A stretch of 7,108 nt of DNA from Paracoccaceae bacterium (GCA_013214715.1 JABSSB010000064.1:8989-16096); one strand, 5' to 3'; shown: positions 1 through 6,600, counted from the stretch's first letter. The notes: a model not told the origin generated them from the sequence alone. Made by a program: numbers and translations.

Positions 1-269
1 GCATAGCCCTCGGCGGCGGTGCCGGAAATTTCCTTGAGACCATCGAGATCGGCCAGCTCCGTCTCCATCGGTTTGACCAGCAGGCTTTCGCTGTCGATGG
101 CTGAAATCCCCGGGAACTGCACGGACACAAACAAAGCCGGAATTTCAATGTCCGGCTCACCTTCTTTTGGCAGGCCCACATAGGCCGCCGTGCCCACGGC
201 AATGGACAGGATGATGAAGGCAATCACCATCCGCGCACGGGACGCAGCCCAGGCGACGATACCGGTCAT
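1..269 (-). CDS. RND-family efflux transporter, inner-membrane pump subunit (N-terminal fragment)
   Basis: This is the first 89 or so residues of a proton-driven RND pump, which normally has about 1,000 residues and exports drugs or other solutes from the inner membrane and periplasm. Read on the minus strand it begins MTGIVAWAASRARMVIAF. A hydrophobic first membrane segment lies at about residues 14-31. The family-typical 'LPKEGEPDIEIP' stretch follows, then 'VQFPGIS' and 'LLVKPMETELADLDGLKEISG', which match the start of the periplasmic porter domain. The start codon at 269-267 overlaps the adaptor stop codon (ATGA, 4 bases), so translation is probably coupled. A strong AGGAGG lies 7 bases upstream, inside the adaptor gene. 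The rest lies outside the window, so substrate class and catalytic aspartates cannot be judged. The family call is secure; the specific pump is not. Confidence 0.93.
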   Translation of the reverse strand, partial: MTGIVAWAASRARMVIAFIILSIAVGTAAYVGLPKEGEPDIEIPALFVSVQFPGISAIDSESLLVKPMETELADLDGLKEISGTAAEGY

Positions 270-1504
270 TGCGTGACCTCCTGATAGGTCGGCGCGACTT
301 CAACGCCCTGCATCACGAAATCCTGCCCGACAACGATCACATCGACTGTTTCCGGCAGGCCACCCAACCAAATGCCCGAGGAGCTGTCATTCAGCACCTC
401 GACCGGCATGAACTGCACGATGCTTGATGCATCGACTGTGCGCACGCCCAACTGCCCGTCATTGTTCAGCGTCAGCGCCGATTGCGGCAGCTTGTGCGCG
501 CGGGCGCCTGGCGAGGCGATGGCAATCTCTGCCGTCTGGCCGTCGCGAATGGCCAGATCGGCATTGTCGACCAAAATCTCGACCTCAAAGGTGCGCGTGG
601 TCGGATCGGCGGAGCGGGAGACGAAATTCACCGTGCCGACAATTTCCTGTCCAGTGGTCAGGCGCGCGGCAGCCGTGGCGCCTATGGCTACGCGATTGAT
701 CTCTGTCTCTGGCACATAGCCCACCAGCTTGACCTGATTAAGCTGGATCACCGTGGCACAAAGCGATCCGGGCTGCATCAGGCTGCCCAGTTCCGCAGCA
801 TCGGATTCGAGCAAACCGCTGAACGGCGCCTCGATCGTCAGCCGGTCGATTTCCTTTTTTGCCTGCGCGACACGGGCTGCGGCGGCTTCGATCCCGGCTG
901 CGGTGCTTTCAAGCCCCGATTCGGCGGCCTTGATCGAAGCCTGAGCCGCGCTCACCTCGGCGCGGGTCGTGGCCAGACGCGTTTCCGACGCATAGCCGCC
1001 TTCAATCAGACGCTCGGCTGCATTGTTATTGAGCAGCGCTTCCTGGAGCTTGGCTTGAGCCTCTTCCAGACGGGCCTGCGATTCCGGAACGCGGGCCTGC
1101 GCTTCGCTCAGCGCGGCACGGGCCTGCGCCAAATCTGCATCGCGCGTGCCGCTGTCCAAACGGCACAGTAGGTCGCCTTTCTGGACCAGAGCGCCTTTGC
1201 GCAAAGGCTCCGAGATCACGTTGGCAGAGGTTTCAGACCGCACTTCGACCTGACGCAGGGCGCGGGTTTCGCCGCGCAGCACAACAGCGCTGTCGATGAC
1301 CTGCGCTTCAGAGCGGAGCACAACGACGCCGATTTTGTCCGATCTGGTCAGTTGAAGCGTCTGGTCATCGCCCGACTCGTCCGCCTCTGTTGTCTCGGCT
1401 GCAGGCTCAACCCCGGCAAAGGCCAGTAGACGATCCCGCTGCATGACTAGGAAATACAACGCCACAGTGACCAATATAGCGGTCAAGATTGAAATCAGTC
1501 GCAT
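266..1504 (-). CDS. RND efflux periplasmic adaptor (HlyD/AcrA-type membrane fusion protein)
   Basis: This 412-residue subunit should bridge the inner-membrane RND pump to an outer-membrane channel. An N-terminal hydrophobic segment (about residues 3-20) lacks a lipobox, so it is probably an uncleaved membrane anchor. An acidic linker follows (33-47). The first lipoyl half lies around 84-118 ('VEVRSETSANVISEPLRKGA', 'GDLLCRLD'). A long Ala/Glu/Gln-rich alpha-helical hairpin spans about 121-222, and the second lipoyl half follows from about 222 ('IEAPFSGLL'). The beta-barrel (about 258-330) has 'RTFEVEI' and 'DGQTAEI', and a membrane-proximal domain ends the protein. Length is normal for the family. 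The start at 1504 is supported by AAAGGA about 10 bases upstream. The pump gene follows directly in the same operon. No outer-membrane channel or regulator gene is visible. Substrate unknown. Confidence 0.93.
   Translation of the reverse strand: MRLISILTAILVTVALYFLVMQRDRLLAFAGVEPAAETTEADESGDDQTLQLTRSDKIGVVVLRSEAQVIDSAVVLRGETRALRQVEVRSETSANVISEPLRKGALVQKGDLLCRLDSGTRDADLAQARAALSEAQARVPESQARLEEAQAKLQEALLNNNAAERLIEGGYASETRLATTRAEVSAAQASIKAAESGLESTAAGIEAAAARVAQAKKEIDRLTIEAPFSGLLESDAAELGSLMQPGSLCATVIQLNQVKLVGYVPETEINRVAIGATAAARLTTGQEIVGTVNFVSRSADPTTRTFEVEILVDNADLAIRDGQTAEIAIASPGARAHKLPQSALTLNNDGQLGVRTVDASSIVQFMPVEVLNDSSSGIWLGGLPETVDVIVVGQDFVMQGVEVAPTYQEVTQ
277..282 (-). promoter_or_regulatory. Ribosome binding site of the RND pump gene
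   Basis: AGGAGG on the minus strand lies 7 bases before the ATG at 269-267 and is embedded in the last codons of the adaptor gene. Together with the 4-base stop/start overlap it fixes the pump start and suggests translational coupling of the two subunits. Confidence 0.75.
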
Positions 1505-1588
1505 CGGGTCGCGGTCCTTTCGCTTGCCACGTCGCCCCTAGGCTTCTCAAGGGACGGTCAGCGGCCATGCCGCCAAATCATTGCTGCG

Positions 1589-1640
1589 CATATATGAGGA
1601 GTTTACGCTAAACTGGCCAGTTCAGATTACACTTTTTTTT
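1589..1640 (-). promoter_or_regulatory. Candidate promoter of the RND efflux operon
   Basis: On the minus strand, TGGCCA (1619-1614, four of six matches to TTGACA) is followed after 17 bases by CATATA (1596-1591). An A-tract (the complement of the T-run at 1633-1640) lies further upstream, where an UP element would sit. The hexamers are weak matches, so the exact position is tentative; AT richness and location are the main support. Confidence 0.35.
1601..1625. promoter_or_regulatory. Overlapping palindromes, candidate repressor operator
   Basis: GTTTA-CGC-TAAAC (1601-1613) is a perfect interrupted inverted repeat. It overlaps AACTGGCCAGTT (1611-1622), a perfect 12-base palindrome that extends to 18 bases (1608-1625) with one mismatched pair. 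Both fall within the candidate efflux promoter, between or over its -35 and -10 elements. RND pump operons are commonly controlled by TetR- or MarR-type repressors binding such sites; that this is one is inference, and no regulator gene is in view. Confidence 0.42.
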
Positions 1641-1807
1641 GCAAGTGCGGCAAGTCGGGACCCGTCAAACCCCCCTTGGCGCGGGTGTCAGGCCACGCTA
1701 AGAGAGATTTGACCAGCGCCATGCCTCATTCTTCGGCATCGGGCGCCAAAAGACGGACCAAAGGGACAGACGGCGCCATCGGCGGCGGTGAGGGAGCAGG
1801 AAGACCT

Positions 1808-2479
1808 ATGAGCGACACCGACAGCTTTATCGATGAGGTGACCGAAGAGGTCCGGCGCGACAGGCTTTTTGCGCTGTATCGTCGGTATGGCTGGATTGCA
1901 GTTCTGGCGATTGTCGCCCTTGTCGGGGCGGTGGCCTGGTCGGAATATCGCCAAGCGCAGTCGATGCGCGCCGCTCAGGCGCTCGGTGACCAACTGATCG
2001 CCGCCGAACAACCCAATGATCCGGCGTTGCGGGCCGACGCTTTGGCTGCTGTACAGCCCGACAGCCCGGGTGGACAGGCCGTGGCGGCCTTTCTGACGGC
2101 CGACGCGCAACTGGCCGCTGGTGATGTGGATGCGGCTGCGGCCACGCTGGATGCTGTCGCGAACACTGTCGATCTTCCGCCGGTCTATCGCCAGATGGCG
2201 GCGTTCAAATCGCTGTTGGCCCAAACCGAGACCCTGCCGCTCGATGATCGTCGCGCCGGGTTTGAAGCGATGACAGAGCCCGGTGCGCCATTGCGGCTTC
2301 TGGCCGAAGAGCAGCTGGCCCTGATCGATATCGAAGCTGGCGCGCCGGATGCAGCGATCGACCGTTTGCAAGCCATGTTGCAGGACGCCGAAGCTAATGG
2401 AGAGCAACTTCAACGCGCTGTCCAAGTGATCATTGCGCTTGGCGGCACGCCCGACCTTGCCCCGAATAACGAAGGCTGA
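1808..2479 (+). CDS. YfgM-like membrane-anchored tetratricopeptide-type protein
   Basis: This 223-residue protein has a short charged cytoplasmic N-terminus (1-27), one transmembrane helix at about 28-44 ('YGWIAVLAIVALVGAVAW') and an Ala/Leu/Asp-rich helical domain exposed to the periplasm. That layout matches the YfgM / TPR-like family. In E. coli YfgM associates with the SecYEG translocon and the chaperone PpiD and helps proteins leave the translocon. The reading frame is open back to a TTG at 1676. I chose ATG 1808 because AGGA (1798-1801) sits 6 bases upstream, because 'MSDTDSFIDEVTEEVRRDR' reads as a normal N-terminus, and because the added 44 residues look like noncoding sequence. bamB follows 8 bases after the stop, and the yfgM-bamB-der order is conserved in E. 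coli, which supports the family call. The exact role in this organism is inferred. Confidence 0.82.
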   Translation: MSDTDSFIDEVTEEVRRDRLFALYRRYGWIAVLAIVALVGAVAWSEYRQAQSMRAAQALGDQLIAAEQPNDPALRADALAAVQPDSPGGQAVAAFLTADAQLAAGDVDAAAATLDAVANTVDLPPVYRQMAAFKSLLAQTETLPLDDRRAGFEAMTEPGAPLRLLAEEQLALIDIEAGAPDAAIDRLQAMLQDAEANGEQLQRAVQVIIALGGTPDLAPNNEG

Positions 2480-2487
2480 CACACGAA

Positions 2488-3822
2488 ATGCCCCTGACAC
2501 CACAGTTTTTGGGCCGGTCCTTCTGGCAACGCAGCCTGTGCGCTCTGGCTTTGTTGGGCGTTCTTGCGGGCTGCTCTGACCCCGACATCATCCTGATTGG
2601 GGCGCGTGAGGACGTGCGCTCCGGTGCAACCGACGATCAATTGCCAGCCGCGCCGCTGGATCGACCGATCCGGCTGCCCGCGCAATCGGTCAATGCGGAA
2701 TGGGCGGCGCCGATTGGCAGCACGCGGGCGTCTCATGCGGCCTTGCGCGCGGTTCCGCAATTGGCCTGGTCGACGCGGATCGGGGAGGGCAATTCCCGCA
2801 AGAACCGGATCGCGACACCTCCGATCATGAGCGGCGGCCTGATTTATACGATGGATGCCCTGTCCAATGTCACGGCCACCACGCCGCAGGGTGCTGTTGT
2901 CTGGCAGATTGATATGGCCAAGACGCTGGACGTGACGGGCAAAGTGTCCGGTGGCGGGCTGACCTATGATGACGGTACTCTTTACGCCACGACCGGCTAT
3001 GGTGCGCTGCTGGCTCTGGACGCGCGCAGCGGTGCCGTGCGTTGGATCCAGAAGCTTGGCGCGACCGGCAGTGGCAGCCCGCTGGTGCGCGGCTCTCTGA
3101 TCTATGTGATGGCGGGGGATGATCGCGTTTGGGCCCTACGCCGCGACAATGGTCGGATCGTTTGGCAGCTGGAAGGCACGCCCACCGTCGCCAATATCCT
3201 TGGCGGTCCGGCCCCGGTCTGGACTGGCTCGCTTGTGGTCTTTGCCTTCAGCTCAGGCGAAATACAGGCCACTTTCCCGCAGGGCGGGCTGGTGCGTTGG
3301 AGCGCCTCTGTGTCCGGGCAGCGGCGCGGCGTGGCTGTGGCGCGGATTTCGTCGGTCACCGGAGCGCCCGTGGTGTCCGGCGGTCGCATCTATGCGGGCA
3401 ATCATTCCGGGCGCATCGTGGCGCTTGATGCAAATTCGGGAGAGCGGCTCTGGACGGCTGCGCATGGCGCGATGGATCCGGTCTGGCCGGTAGGTGGATC
3501 GCTGTTCGTTGTGTCCGACAAGAACCGTCTTTTGCGCATAAATGCAGCCGATGGTCAGGTGATCTGGGCCGCGGATCTACCGGGTTTTGTGAAGGAACGT
3601 TCCCGGCGGCGCGGTGGGCAATATGCAAATTACGGACCGATCCTTGCGGGCGGGTCCATCATCGTGGCCTCGGGGGACGGTCAATTGCGCTTCTTTGACC
3701 CGGCCTCGGGGCGGCTGAAAGCCTCAATCGAAATTCCCGGCGGCGCGGCCTCAGCCCCGATTGTGGCGGGGCAGACGCTTTATGTCCTCAGCGCGAAGGG
3801 CGATTTGCACGCTTTCCGTTGA
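2488..3822 (+). CDS. bamB: BamB, outer-membrane protein assembly lipoprotein (PQQ-like beta-propeller)
   Basis: BamB is a lipoprotein of the BAM complex, which folds beta-barrel proteins into the outer membrane; it scaffolds BamA. The 444-residue product has a lipoprotein signal peptide with a hydrophobic core at about 17-27 and lipobox LAGC, giving acylated Cys29. Residue +2 is Ser rather than Asp, consistent with outer-membrane sorting. The mature part is an eight-bladed-propeller type protein with repeats of the form 'G..lya....G.l.alda.sG...W', for example around 164-187, 202-227, 298-322, 337-361, 388-410 and 428-443. It is somewhat longer than E. coli BamB (about 390 residues), mainly in the linker after the lipid anchor. 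The gene lies 8 bases after the yfgM-like gene and is probably co-transcribed; the ribosome site is weak (GAAGG, 12 bases from the ATG). Other PQQ-propeller lipoproteins are possible, but the gene order favours BamB. Confidence 0.9.
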   Translation: MPLTPQFLGRSFWQRSLCALALLGVLAGCSDPDIILIGAREDVRSGATDDQLPAAPLDRPIRLPAQSVNAEWAAPIGSTRASHAALRAVPQLAWSTRIGEGNSRKNRIATPPIMSGGLIYTMDALSNVTATTPQGAVVWQIDMAKTLDVTGKVSGGGLTYDDGTLYATTGYGALLALDARSGAVRWIQKLGATGSGSPLVRGSLIYVMAGDDRVWALRRDNGRIVWQLEGTPTVANILGGPAPVWTGSLVVFAFSSGEIQATFPQGGLVRWSASVSGQRRGVAVARISSVTGAPVVSGGRIYAGNHSGRIVALDANSGERLWTAAHGAMDPVWPVGGSLFVVSDKNRLLRINAADGQVIWAADLPGFVKERSRRRGGQYANYGPILAGGSIIVASGDGQLRFFDPASGRLKASIEIPGGAASAPIVAGQTLYVLSAKGDLHAFR

Positions 3823-3826
3823 CGCG

Positions 3827-3850
3827 CGGATGCGCTATGGGGCGCATCTG
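3827..3850 (+). other. Stem-loop in the bamB-der intergenic gap
   Basis: A 9-pair stem, including one G-U pair (3827-3835 with 3842-3850), closes a 6-base TATGGG loop just 4 bases after the bamB stop. No U-run follows, so it is not a standard intrinsic terminator. It may stabilise the upstream mRNA or tune der expression; this is inferred from sequence only. Confidence 0.4.
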
Positions 3851-3870
3851 ACGATCTGAAAGCCTACGCC

Positions 3871-5316
3871 ATGTCTATGACCCTCGCCATTGTGGGGCGC
3901 CCGAATGTGGGCAAATCCACCCTGTTCAACCGCCTTGTCGGCAAACGGCTGGCGCTGGTCGATGACCAGCCGGGCGTGACGCGCGACCTGCGCGAAGGCG
4001 AAGCGCGCCTGGCTGACCTGCGCTTTACCGTGATCGACACAGCGGGTCTGGAAGAGGCGACAGATGACAGCCTGCAAGGCCGGATGCGCCGCCTGACGGA
4101 ACGCGCGGTCGATATGGCCGATGTCTGCCTGTTCATGATCGACGCGCGCGCCGGCGTGACACCCACGGATGAGGTGTTTGCCGATATCCTGCGCAAACGC
4201 TCGGCGCATGTGATCCTCGCGGCCAACAAGGCCGAAGGGGCCGCCGCTGATGCCGGCGTGCTGGAGGCCTATGCGCTTGGGCTGGGGGAGCCGATCCGCC
4301 TGTCGGGTGAGCATGGCGAAGGCATGATGGAGCTTTATGCTCATTTGCAGCCCATCGCCGATGACATGGCTGAGCGTGCCGAGGCCGATGCCCCGGTGAC
4401 CGATATTGACGTCGAGGATGACGAAGAGGCCGAAGAGGTCCGCTTTTCAGAGGCACGACCTTTGCAGGTGGCCGTGGTCGGGCGCCCCAATGCAGGTAAA
4501 TCCACGCTGATCAATCGCATCATTGGCGAAGACCGCCTGCTCACCGGGCCAGAGGCCGGGATCACCCGCGACGCTATTTCGCTGCGCACCACATGGGATG
4601 ATGTCCCAATGCGCATCTTTGACACGGCCGGGATGCGCAAGAAGGCAAAGGTGCAGGAAAAGCTGGAAAAACTTTCGGTATCCGACGGGTTGCGCGCGGT
4701 AAAATTTGCCGAGGTCGTTGTGGTGTTGCTCGATGCAGCCATCCCGTTTGAACAACAGGATCTGCGCATTGCCGATCTGGCCGAACGCGAAGGCCGCGCG
4801 GTCGTCGTGGCCGTGAACAAATGGGATGTCGAAGACGAAAAACAGCAGAAGCTGCGCGATCTCAAAGAAGCGTTCGAACGGCTTTTGCCACAACTGCGTG
4901 GCGCGCCCCTGGTGACGGTCTCGGCCCGGACGGGGCGGGGGCTCGACCGGCTGCATGCTGCGATCCTCAAGGCGCATGAGGTCTGGAACCGCCGTGTGTC
5001 GACCGCACATCTGAACCGTTGGCTGACGGGCATGCTCGAGGCTCATCCGCCCCCGGCACCGCAGGGCAAACGAATCAAACTGCGCTATATGACCCAAGCC
5101 AAGACGCGGCCGCCGGGCTTTGTGGTCATGTGCTCGCATCCGGACAAGATGCCCGATAGCTATACCCGGTATCTCGTCAACGGGCTGCGGCAGGATTTTG
5201 ACATGCCTGGCACGCCGATCCGGCTGACCCTGCGCTCGCAATCAGCGGCAAACCCTTATAAAAACCGTAAGAAATCGACGCCAAGCCGCCTGCGCAAGCA
5301 TTTGGGCAGGTCATAA
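3871..5316 (+). CDS. der: Ribosome biogenesis GTPase Der (EngA)
   Basis: Der is an essential tandem-domain GTPase that acts in maturation of the 50S ribosomal subunit in the cytoplasm. The 481-residue product is full length (E. coli about 490). G domain 1 has GRPNVGKS (9-16), PGVTRD (34-39), DTAG (56-59) and NKAE (119-122). An acidic linker runs about 168-190. G domain 2 has GRPNAGKS (204-211), AGITRD (229-234), DTAG (251-254), NKWD (316-319) and SARTG (351-355). A C-terminal KH-like domain follows (about 374-456), ending in a basic tail (KNRKKSTPSRLRKHLGR). The G4 motif of domain 1 carries Glu where NKxD is canonical. ATG 3871 lacks a good ribosome site (only GAAAG 8 bases upstream), and ATG 3877, two codons later, is an alternative start. 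The gene sits 48 bases after bamB, in the same order as in E. coli. Confidence 0.97.
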   Translation: MSMTLAIVGRPNVGKSTLFNRLVGKRLALVDDQPGVTRDLREGEARLADLRFTVIDTAGLEEATDDSLQGRMRRLTERAVDMADVCLFMIDARAGVTPTDEVFADILRKRSAHVILAANKAEGAAADAGVLEAYALGLGEPIRLSGEHGEGMMELYAHLQPIADDMAERAEADAPVTDIDVEDDEEAEEVRFSEARPLQVAVVGRPNAGKSTLINRIIGEDRLLTGPEAGITRDAISLRTTWDDVPMRIFDTAGMRKKAKVQEKLEKLSVSDGLRAVKFAEVVVVLLDAAIPFEQQDLRIADLAEREGRAVVVAVNKWDVEDEKQQKLRDLKEAFERLLPQLRGAPLVTVSARTGRGLDRLHAAILKAHEVWNRRVSTAHLNRWLTGMLEAHPPPAPQGKRIKLRYMTQAKTRPPGFVVMCSHPDKMPDSYTRYLVNGLRQDFDMPGTPIRLTLRSQSAANPYKNRKKSTPSRLRKHLGRS

Positions 5317-5337
5317 GGTCACAAGGCGCAAGTAAAA

Positions 5338-5444
5338 TCACCACAAGGTGGTGACGCGCTGGAGGGAGCGCGATAGTGTTTGAATGCCGCAGGAAGATTA
5401 GGCTTCCTGAGCGAGACGTCTAGTGTTGGCCCCGATCATGGGGC
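5338..5444 (+). other. Four successive stem-loops between der and the desaturase gene
   Basis: Four perfect inverted repeats lie in 107 bases: TCACCAC-AAG-GTGGTGA (5338-5354); CGCGCT-GGAGGG-AGCGCG (5355-5372), directly abutting the first; CAGGAAG-ATTAGG-CTTCCTG (5390-5409); and GCCCC-GATCAT-GGGGC (5429-5444), ending just before the desaturase ribosome site. Three have 6-base loops. None is followed by a U-run, so a classical terminator is unlikely. They could be a structured mRNA leader, an mRNA processing or stability region, or a Rho-dependent stop for der. The repeats are seen directly; function is unknown. Confidence 0.45.
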
Positions 5445-5445
5445 G

Positions 5446-5452
5446 AAGGAGG
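5446..5452 (+). promoter_or_regulatory. Ribosome binding site of the desaturase gene, unusually close to its ATG
   Basis: AAGGAGG is a near-perfect Shine-Dalgarno sequence but ends only 4 bases before ATG 5457, and it runs on into a G5 stretch (5451-5455). It begins 2 bases after the last stem-loop of the leader, so access to it may depend on the fold. Confidence 0.6.
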
Positions 5453-5456
5453 GGGT

Positions 5457-6446
5457 ATGGATCTTCGAACCCATACGCGCCAGTTTGTCGAAAAAGACAA
5501 CAAACTGGCATCGCTGAATTTTTTTGGCACATTTGTCGTTTATTTCGCCTCGCTTTATGTGGCGATTACGCAGGTGCAGCTATGGTATGTGCTGCTTCCG
5601 GCCTGCATTGTGCATGGCTTTGCGGCGGTCCGTTTGTATGTGCTGCAGCACGACACCGGGCATCACTCTCTCTTTGCTACGCGACAGCAGAACGAACTGG
5701 CGGGCCATGCGCTGTCGCCTTTCACCTTCGCGCCGTTCGAAGTGATGAAGCAGAACCATAACCTGCATCATTCCAATGTCGGCAATCTGGAACATCGCGA
5801 AACTGGTGAGATCCACACCATGACCCTGCGCGAGTGGAATGCAGCCGGGTTCTGGAAACGACTGCAATACCGCCTCTATCGCAACCCGTTTGTATTGGTG
5901 CCGCTAGGCGCGCTTTATACCTATTTCATCCGCTATCGCTGGCCCAAGAACACCACGCAGTTCGGTATCAAAGGCGTGCTTTTGCATAATCTGACGATCC
6001 TTGCCTTCATTGGCATCCTGTATGCCTTGGCGGGATGGACCGGTGTGCTTGTGTGGTTCGGAGCCTCGCTTTTCGGCGGGATGGTGGGTGTCTTCCTTGT
6101 CTATCTTCAGCACAATTTCGAAGATACCTATTGGGATCGTCGCCCCGATCTGGACCCGCAGGTCGCCGCGTTGCAGGGATCAAGCTGTCTGGACTTCGGA
6201 TGGTTCTTTGACATGGCCGTCGCTTGGATCACGCTGCATGATGTGCACCATTTCAACGCGCGTATCCCTTGCTACAAACTGCGCCGCTGCCATTATTCCT
6301 TGCCCGAAAACATGGCGCCACGGCGTATCAAATTCCCCGAGGCTCTGGCGGCTCTGAACCTCAAGCTCTGGGATGAAGAACAGCGTCGTCTGGTGCCATT
6401 TCCGAAATCGGGTCAGGGGGTACAGCCTCTGCCATCGGCAGGATAA
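5457..6446 (+). CDS. Membrane fatty acid desaturase (di-iron, DesA-type)
   Basis: This 329-residue integral membrane enzyme should insert a double bond into acyl chains using O2 and an electron donor, changing membrane fluidity. The three histidine clusters that bind the di-iron centre are intact: HDTGHH (65-70), HNLHH (101-105) and HDVHH (261-265), with further conserved-looking 'LQHNFEDTYW' at 217-226. Hydrophobic segments lie at about 22-38, 42-62, 144-158, 175-192 and 194-217, placing the histidines on the cytoplasmic side as in the family. HDTGHH and the final HDVHH resemble acyl-lipid delta-12/omega-6 type enzymes, but position specificity cannot be read from sequence. It does not match the carotenoid ketolase pattern. 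It follows der by 140 bases on the same strand, after a structured gap, and is closed by an intrinsic terminator. Codon use looks like that of its neighbours. Confidence 0.9.
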   Translation: MDLRTHTRQFVEKDNKLASLNFFGTFVVYFASLYVAITQVQLWYVLLPACIVHGFAAVRLYVLQHDTGHHSLFATRQQNELAGHALSPFTFAPFEVMKQNHNLHHSNVGNLEHRETGEIHTMTLREWNAAGFWKRLQYRLYRNPFVLVPLGALYTYFIRYRWPKNTTQFGIKGVLLHNLTILAFIGILYALAGWTGVLVWFGASLFGGMVGVFLVYLQHNFEDTYWDRRPDLDPQVAALQGSSCLDFGWFFDMAVAWITLHDVHHFNARIPCYKLRRCHYSLPENMAPRRIKFPEALAALNLKLWDEEQRRLVPFPKSGQGVQPLPSAG

Positions 6447-6467
6447 CACCAGTCCCGATACCGATTT

Positions 6468-6497
6468 AAATGCCGCGCCCATCTGCGCGGCATTTTT
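6468..6497 (+). terminator. Rho-independent terminator after the desaturase gene
   Basis: AAATGCCGCGC (6468-6478) pairs perfectly with GCGCGGCATTT (6485-6495) around a CCATCT loop, and a T5 run (6493-6497) completes the signal. It starts 21 bases after the desaturase stop codon and separates that transcript from the helix-hairpin-helix gene. Confidence 0.88.
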
Positions 6498-6500
6498 CGT

Positions 6501-6560
6501 TTGATGCCTCTTTTAGGCATATATGTATATACATTTACAATGCTTTGCATTTACCATATT
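6501..6560 (+). promoter_or_regulatory. AT-rich promoter/operator region of the helix-hairpin-helix gene
   Basis: This short AT-rich stretch follows the terminator and should hold the promoter of the last gene. A possible -35 TTTACA (6534-6539) and -10 CATATT (6555-6560) are spaced 15 bases, which is short, so assignment is tentative. Symmetry elements seen: ATGCCT-CTTTT-AGGCAT (6504-6520), the perfect palindrome ATGTATATACAT (6523-6534), AATGC-TTT-GCATT (6539-6551), and a direct repeat CATTTAC at 6532-6538 and 6548-6554. Any of these could be a regulator site; none matches a site I can name. Confidence 0.4.
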
Positions 6561-6584
6561 CGCAACTCGCTCCGACCGGCTTGC

Positions 6585-6590
6585 AGGAGG
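6585..6590 (+). promoter_or_regulatory. Ribosome binding site of the helix-hairpin-helix gene
   Basis: AGGAGG lies 10 bases before ATG 6601. It decides the start of the last gene, which is open to the window edge. Confidence 0.7.
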
Positions 6591-6600
6591 ATACAAGCAC

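Larger units (their letters stand above)
1505..1807. other. Divergent intergenic region between the efflux operon and the yfgM-bamB-der cluster
   Basis: These 303 bases separate two oppositely directed operons and should contain both promoters. Visible content: an inverted repeat GCGGC-CAT-GCCGC (1561-1573), an AT-rich core at 1589-1640 with palindromes and an 8-T tract, and a GC-rich stretch at 1676-1807. The last stretch is open in the frame of the downstream gene but has no features of a protein start. I could not place a convincing plus-strand promoter. No small gene or RNA is supported. Confidence 0.5.

Noticed and set aside
482..1171. Plus-strand open frame of 229 codons opposite the efflux adaptor.
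   Set aside because: It is antisense to the well-supported coiled-coil part of the adaptor, where Ala/Glu-rich codons keep the opposite strand open; the product resembles no family.
1676..1807. N-terminal extension of the YfgM-like protein from TTG 1676 (44 extra residues).
   Set aside because: ATG 1808 has a Shine-Dalgarno at good spacing and begins a typical N-terminus; the extension has no recognisable features and lies in a promoter region.
1688..2503. Minus-strand open frame of 271 codons opposite the YfgM-like gene.
   Set aside because: It mirrors a real gene in a GC-rich genome, has no recognisable motif and would cross the promoter region.
4447..5241. Minus-strand open frame of 264 codons opposite der.
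   Set aside because: Der is unambiguous on the plus strand with all G motifs; the reverse product has no domain signature.
5338..5372. The first two hairpins after der as an intrinsic terminator.
   Set aside because: No U-run follows either stem; kept only as structured sequence of unknown function.
5423..5761. Plus-strand frame of 112 codons overlapping the desaturase start.
   Set aside because: It overlaps the desaturase in another frame, has a Cys/Arg-rich product with no family features, and lacks a ribosome site of its own.
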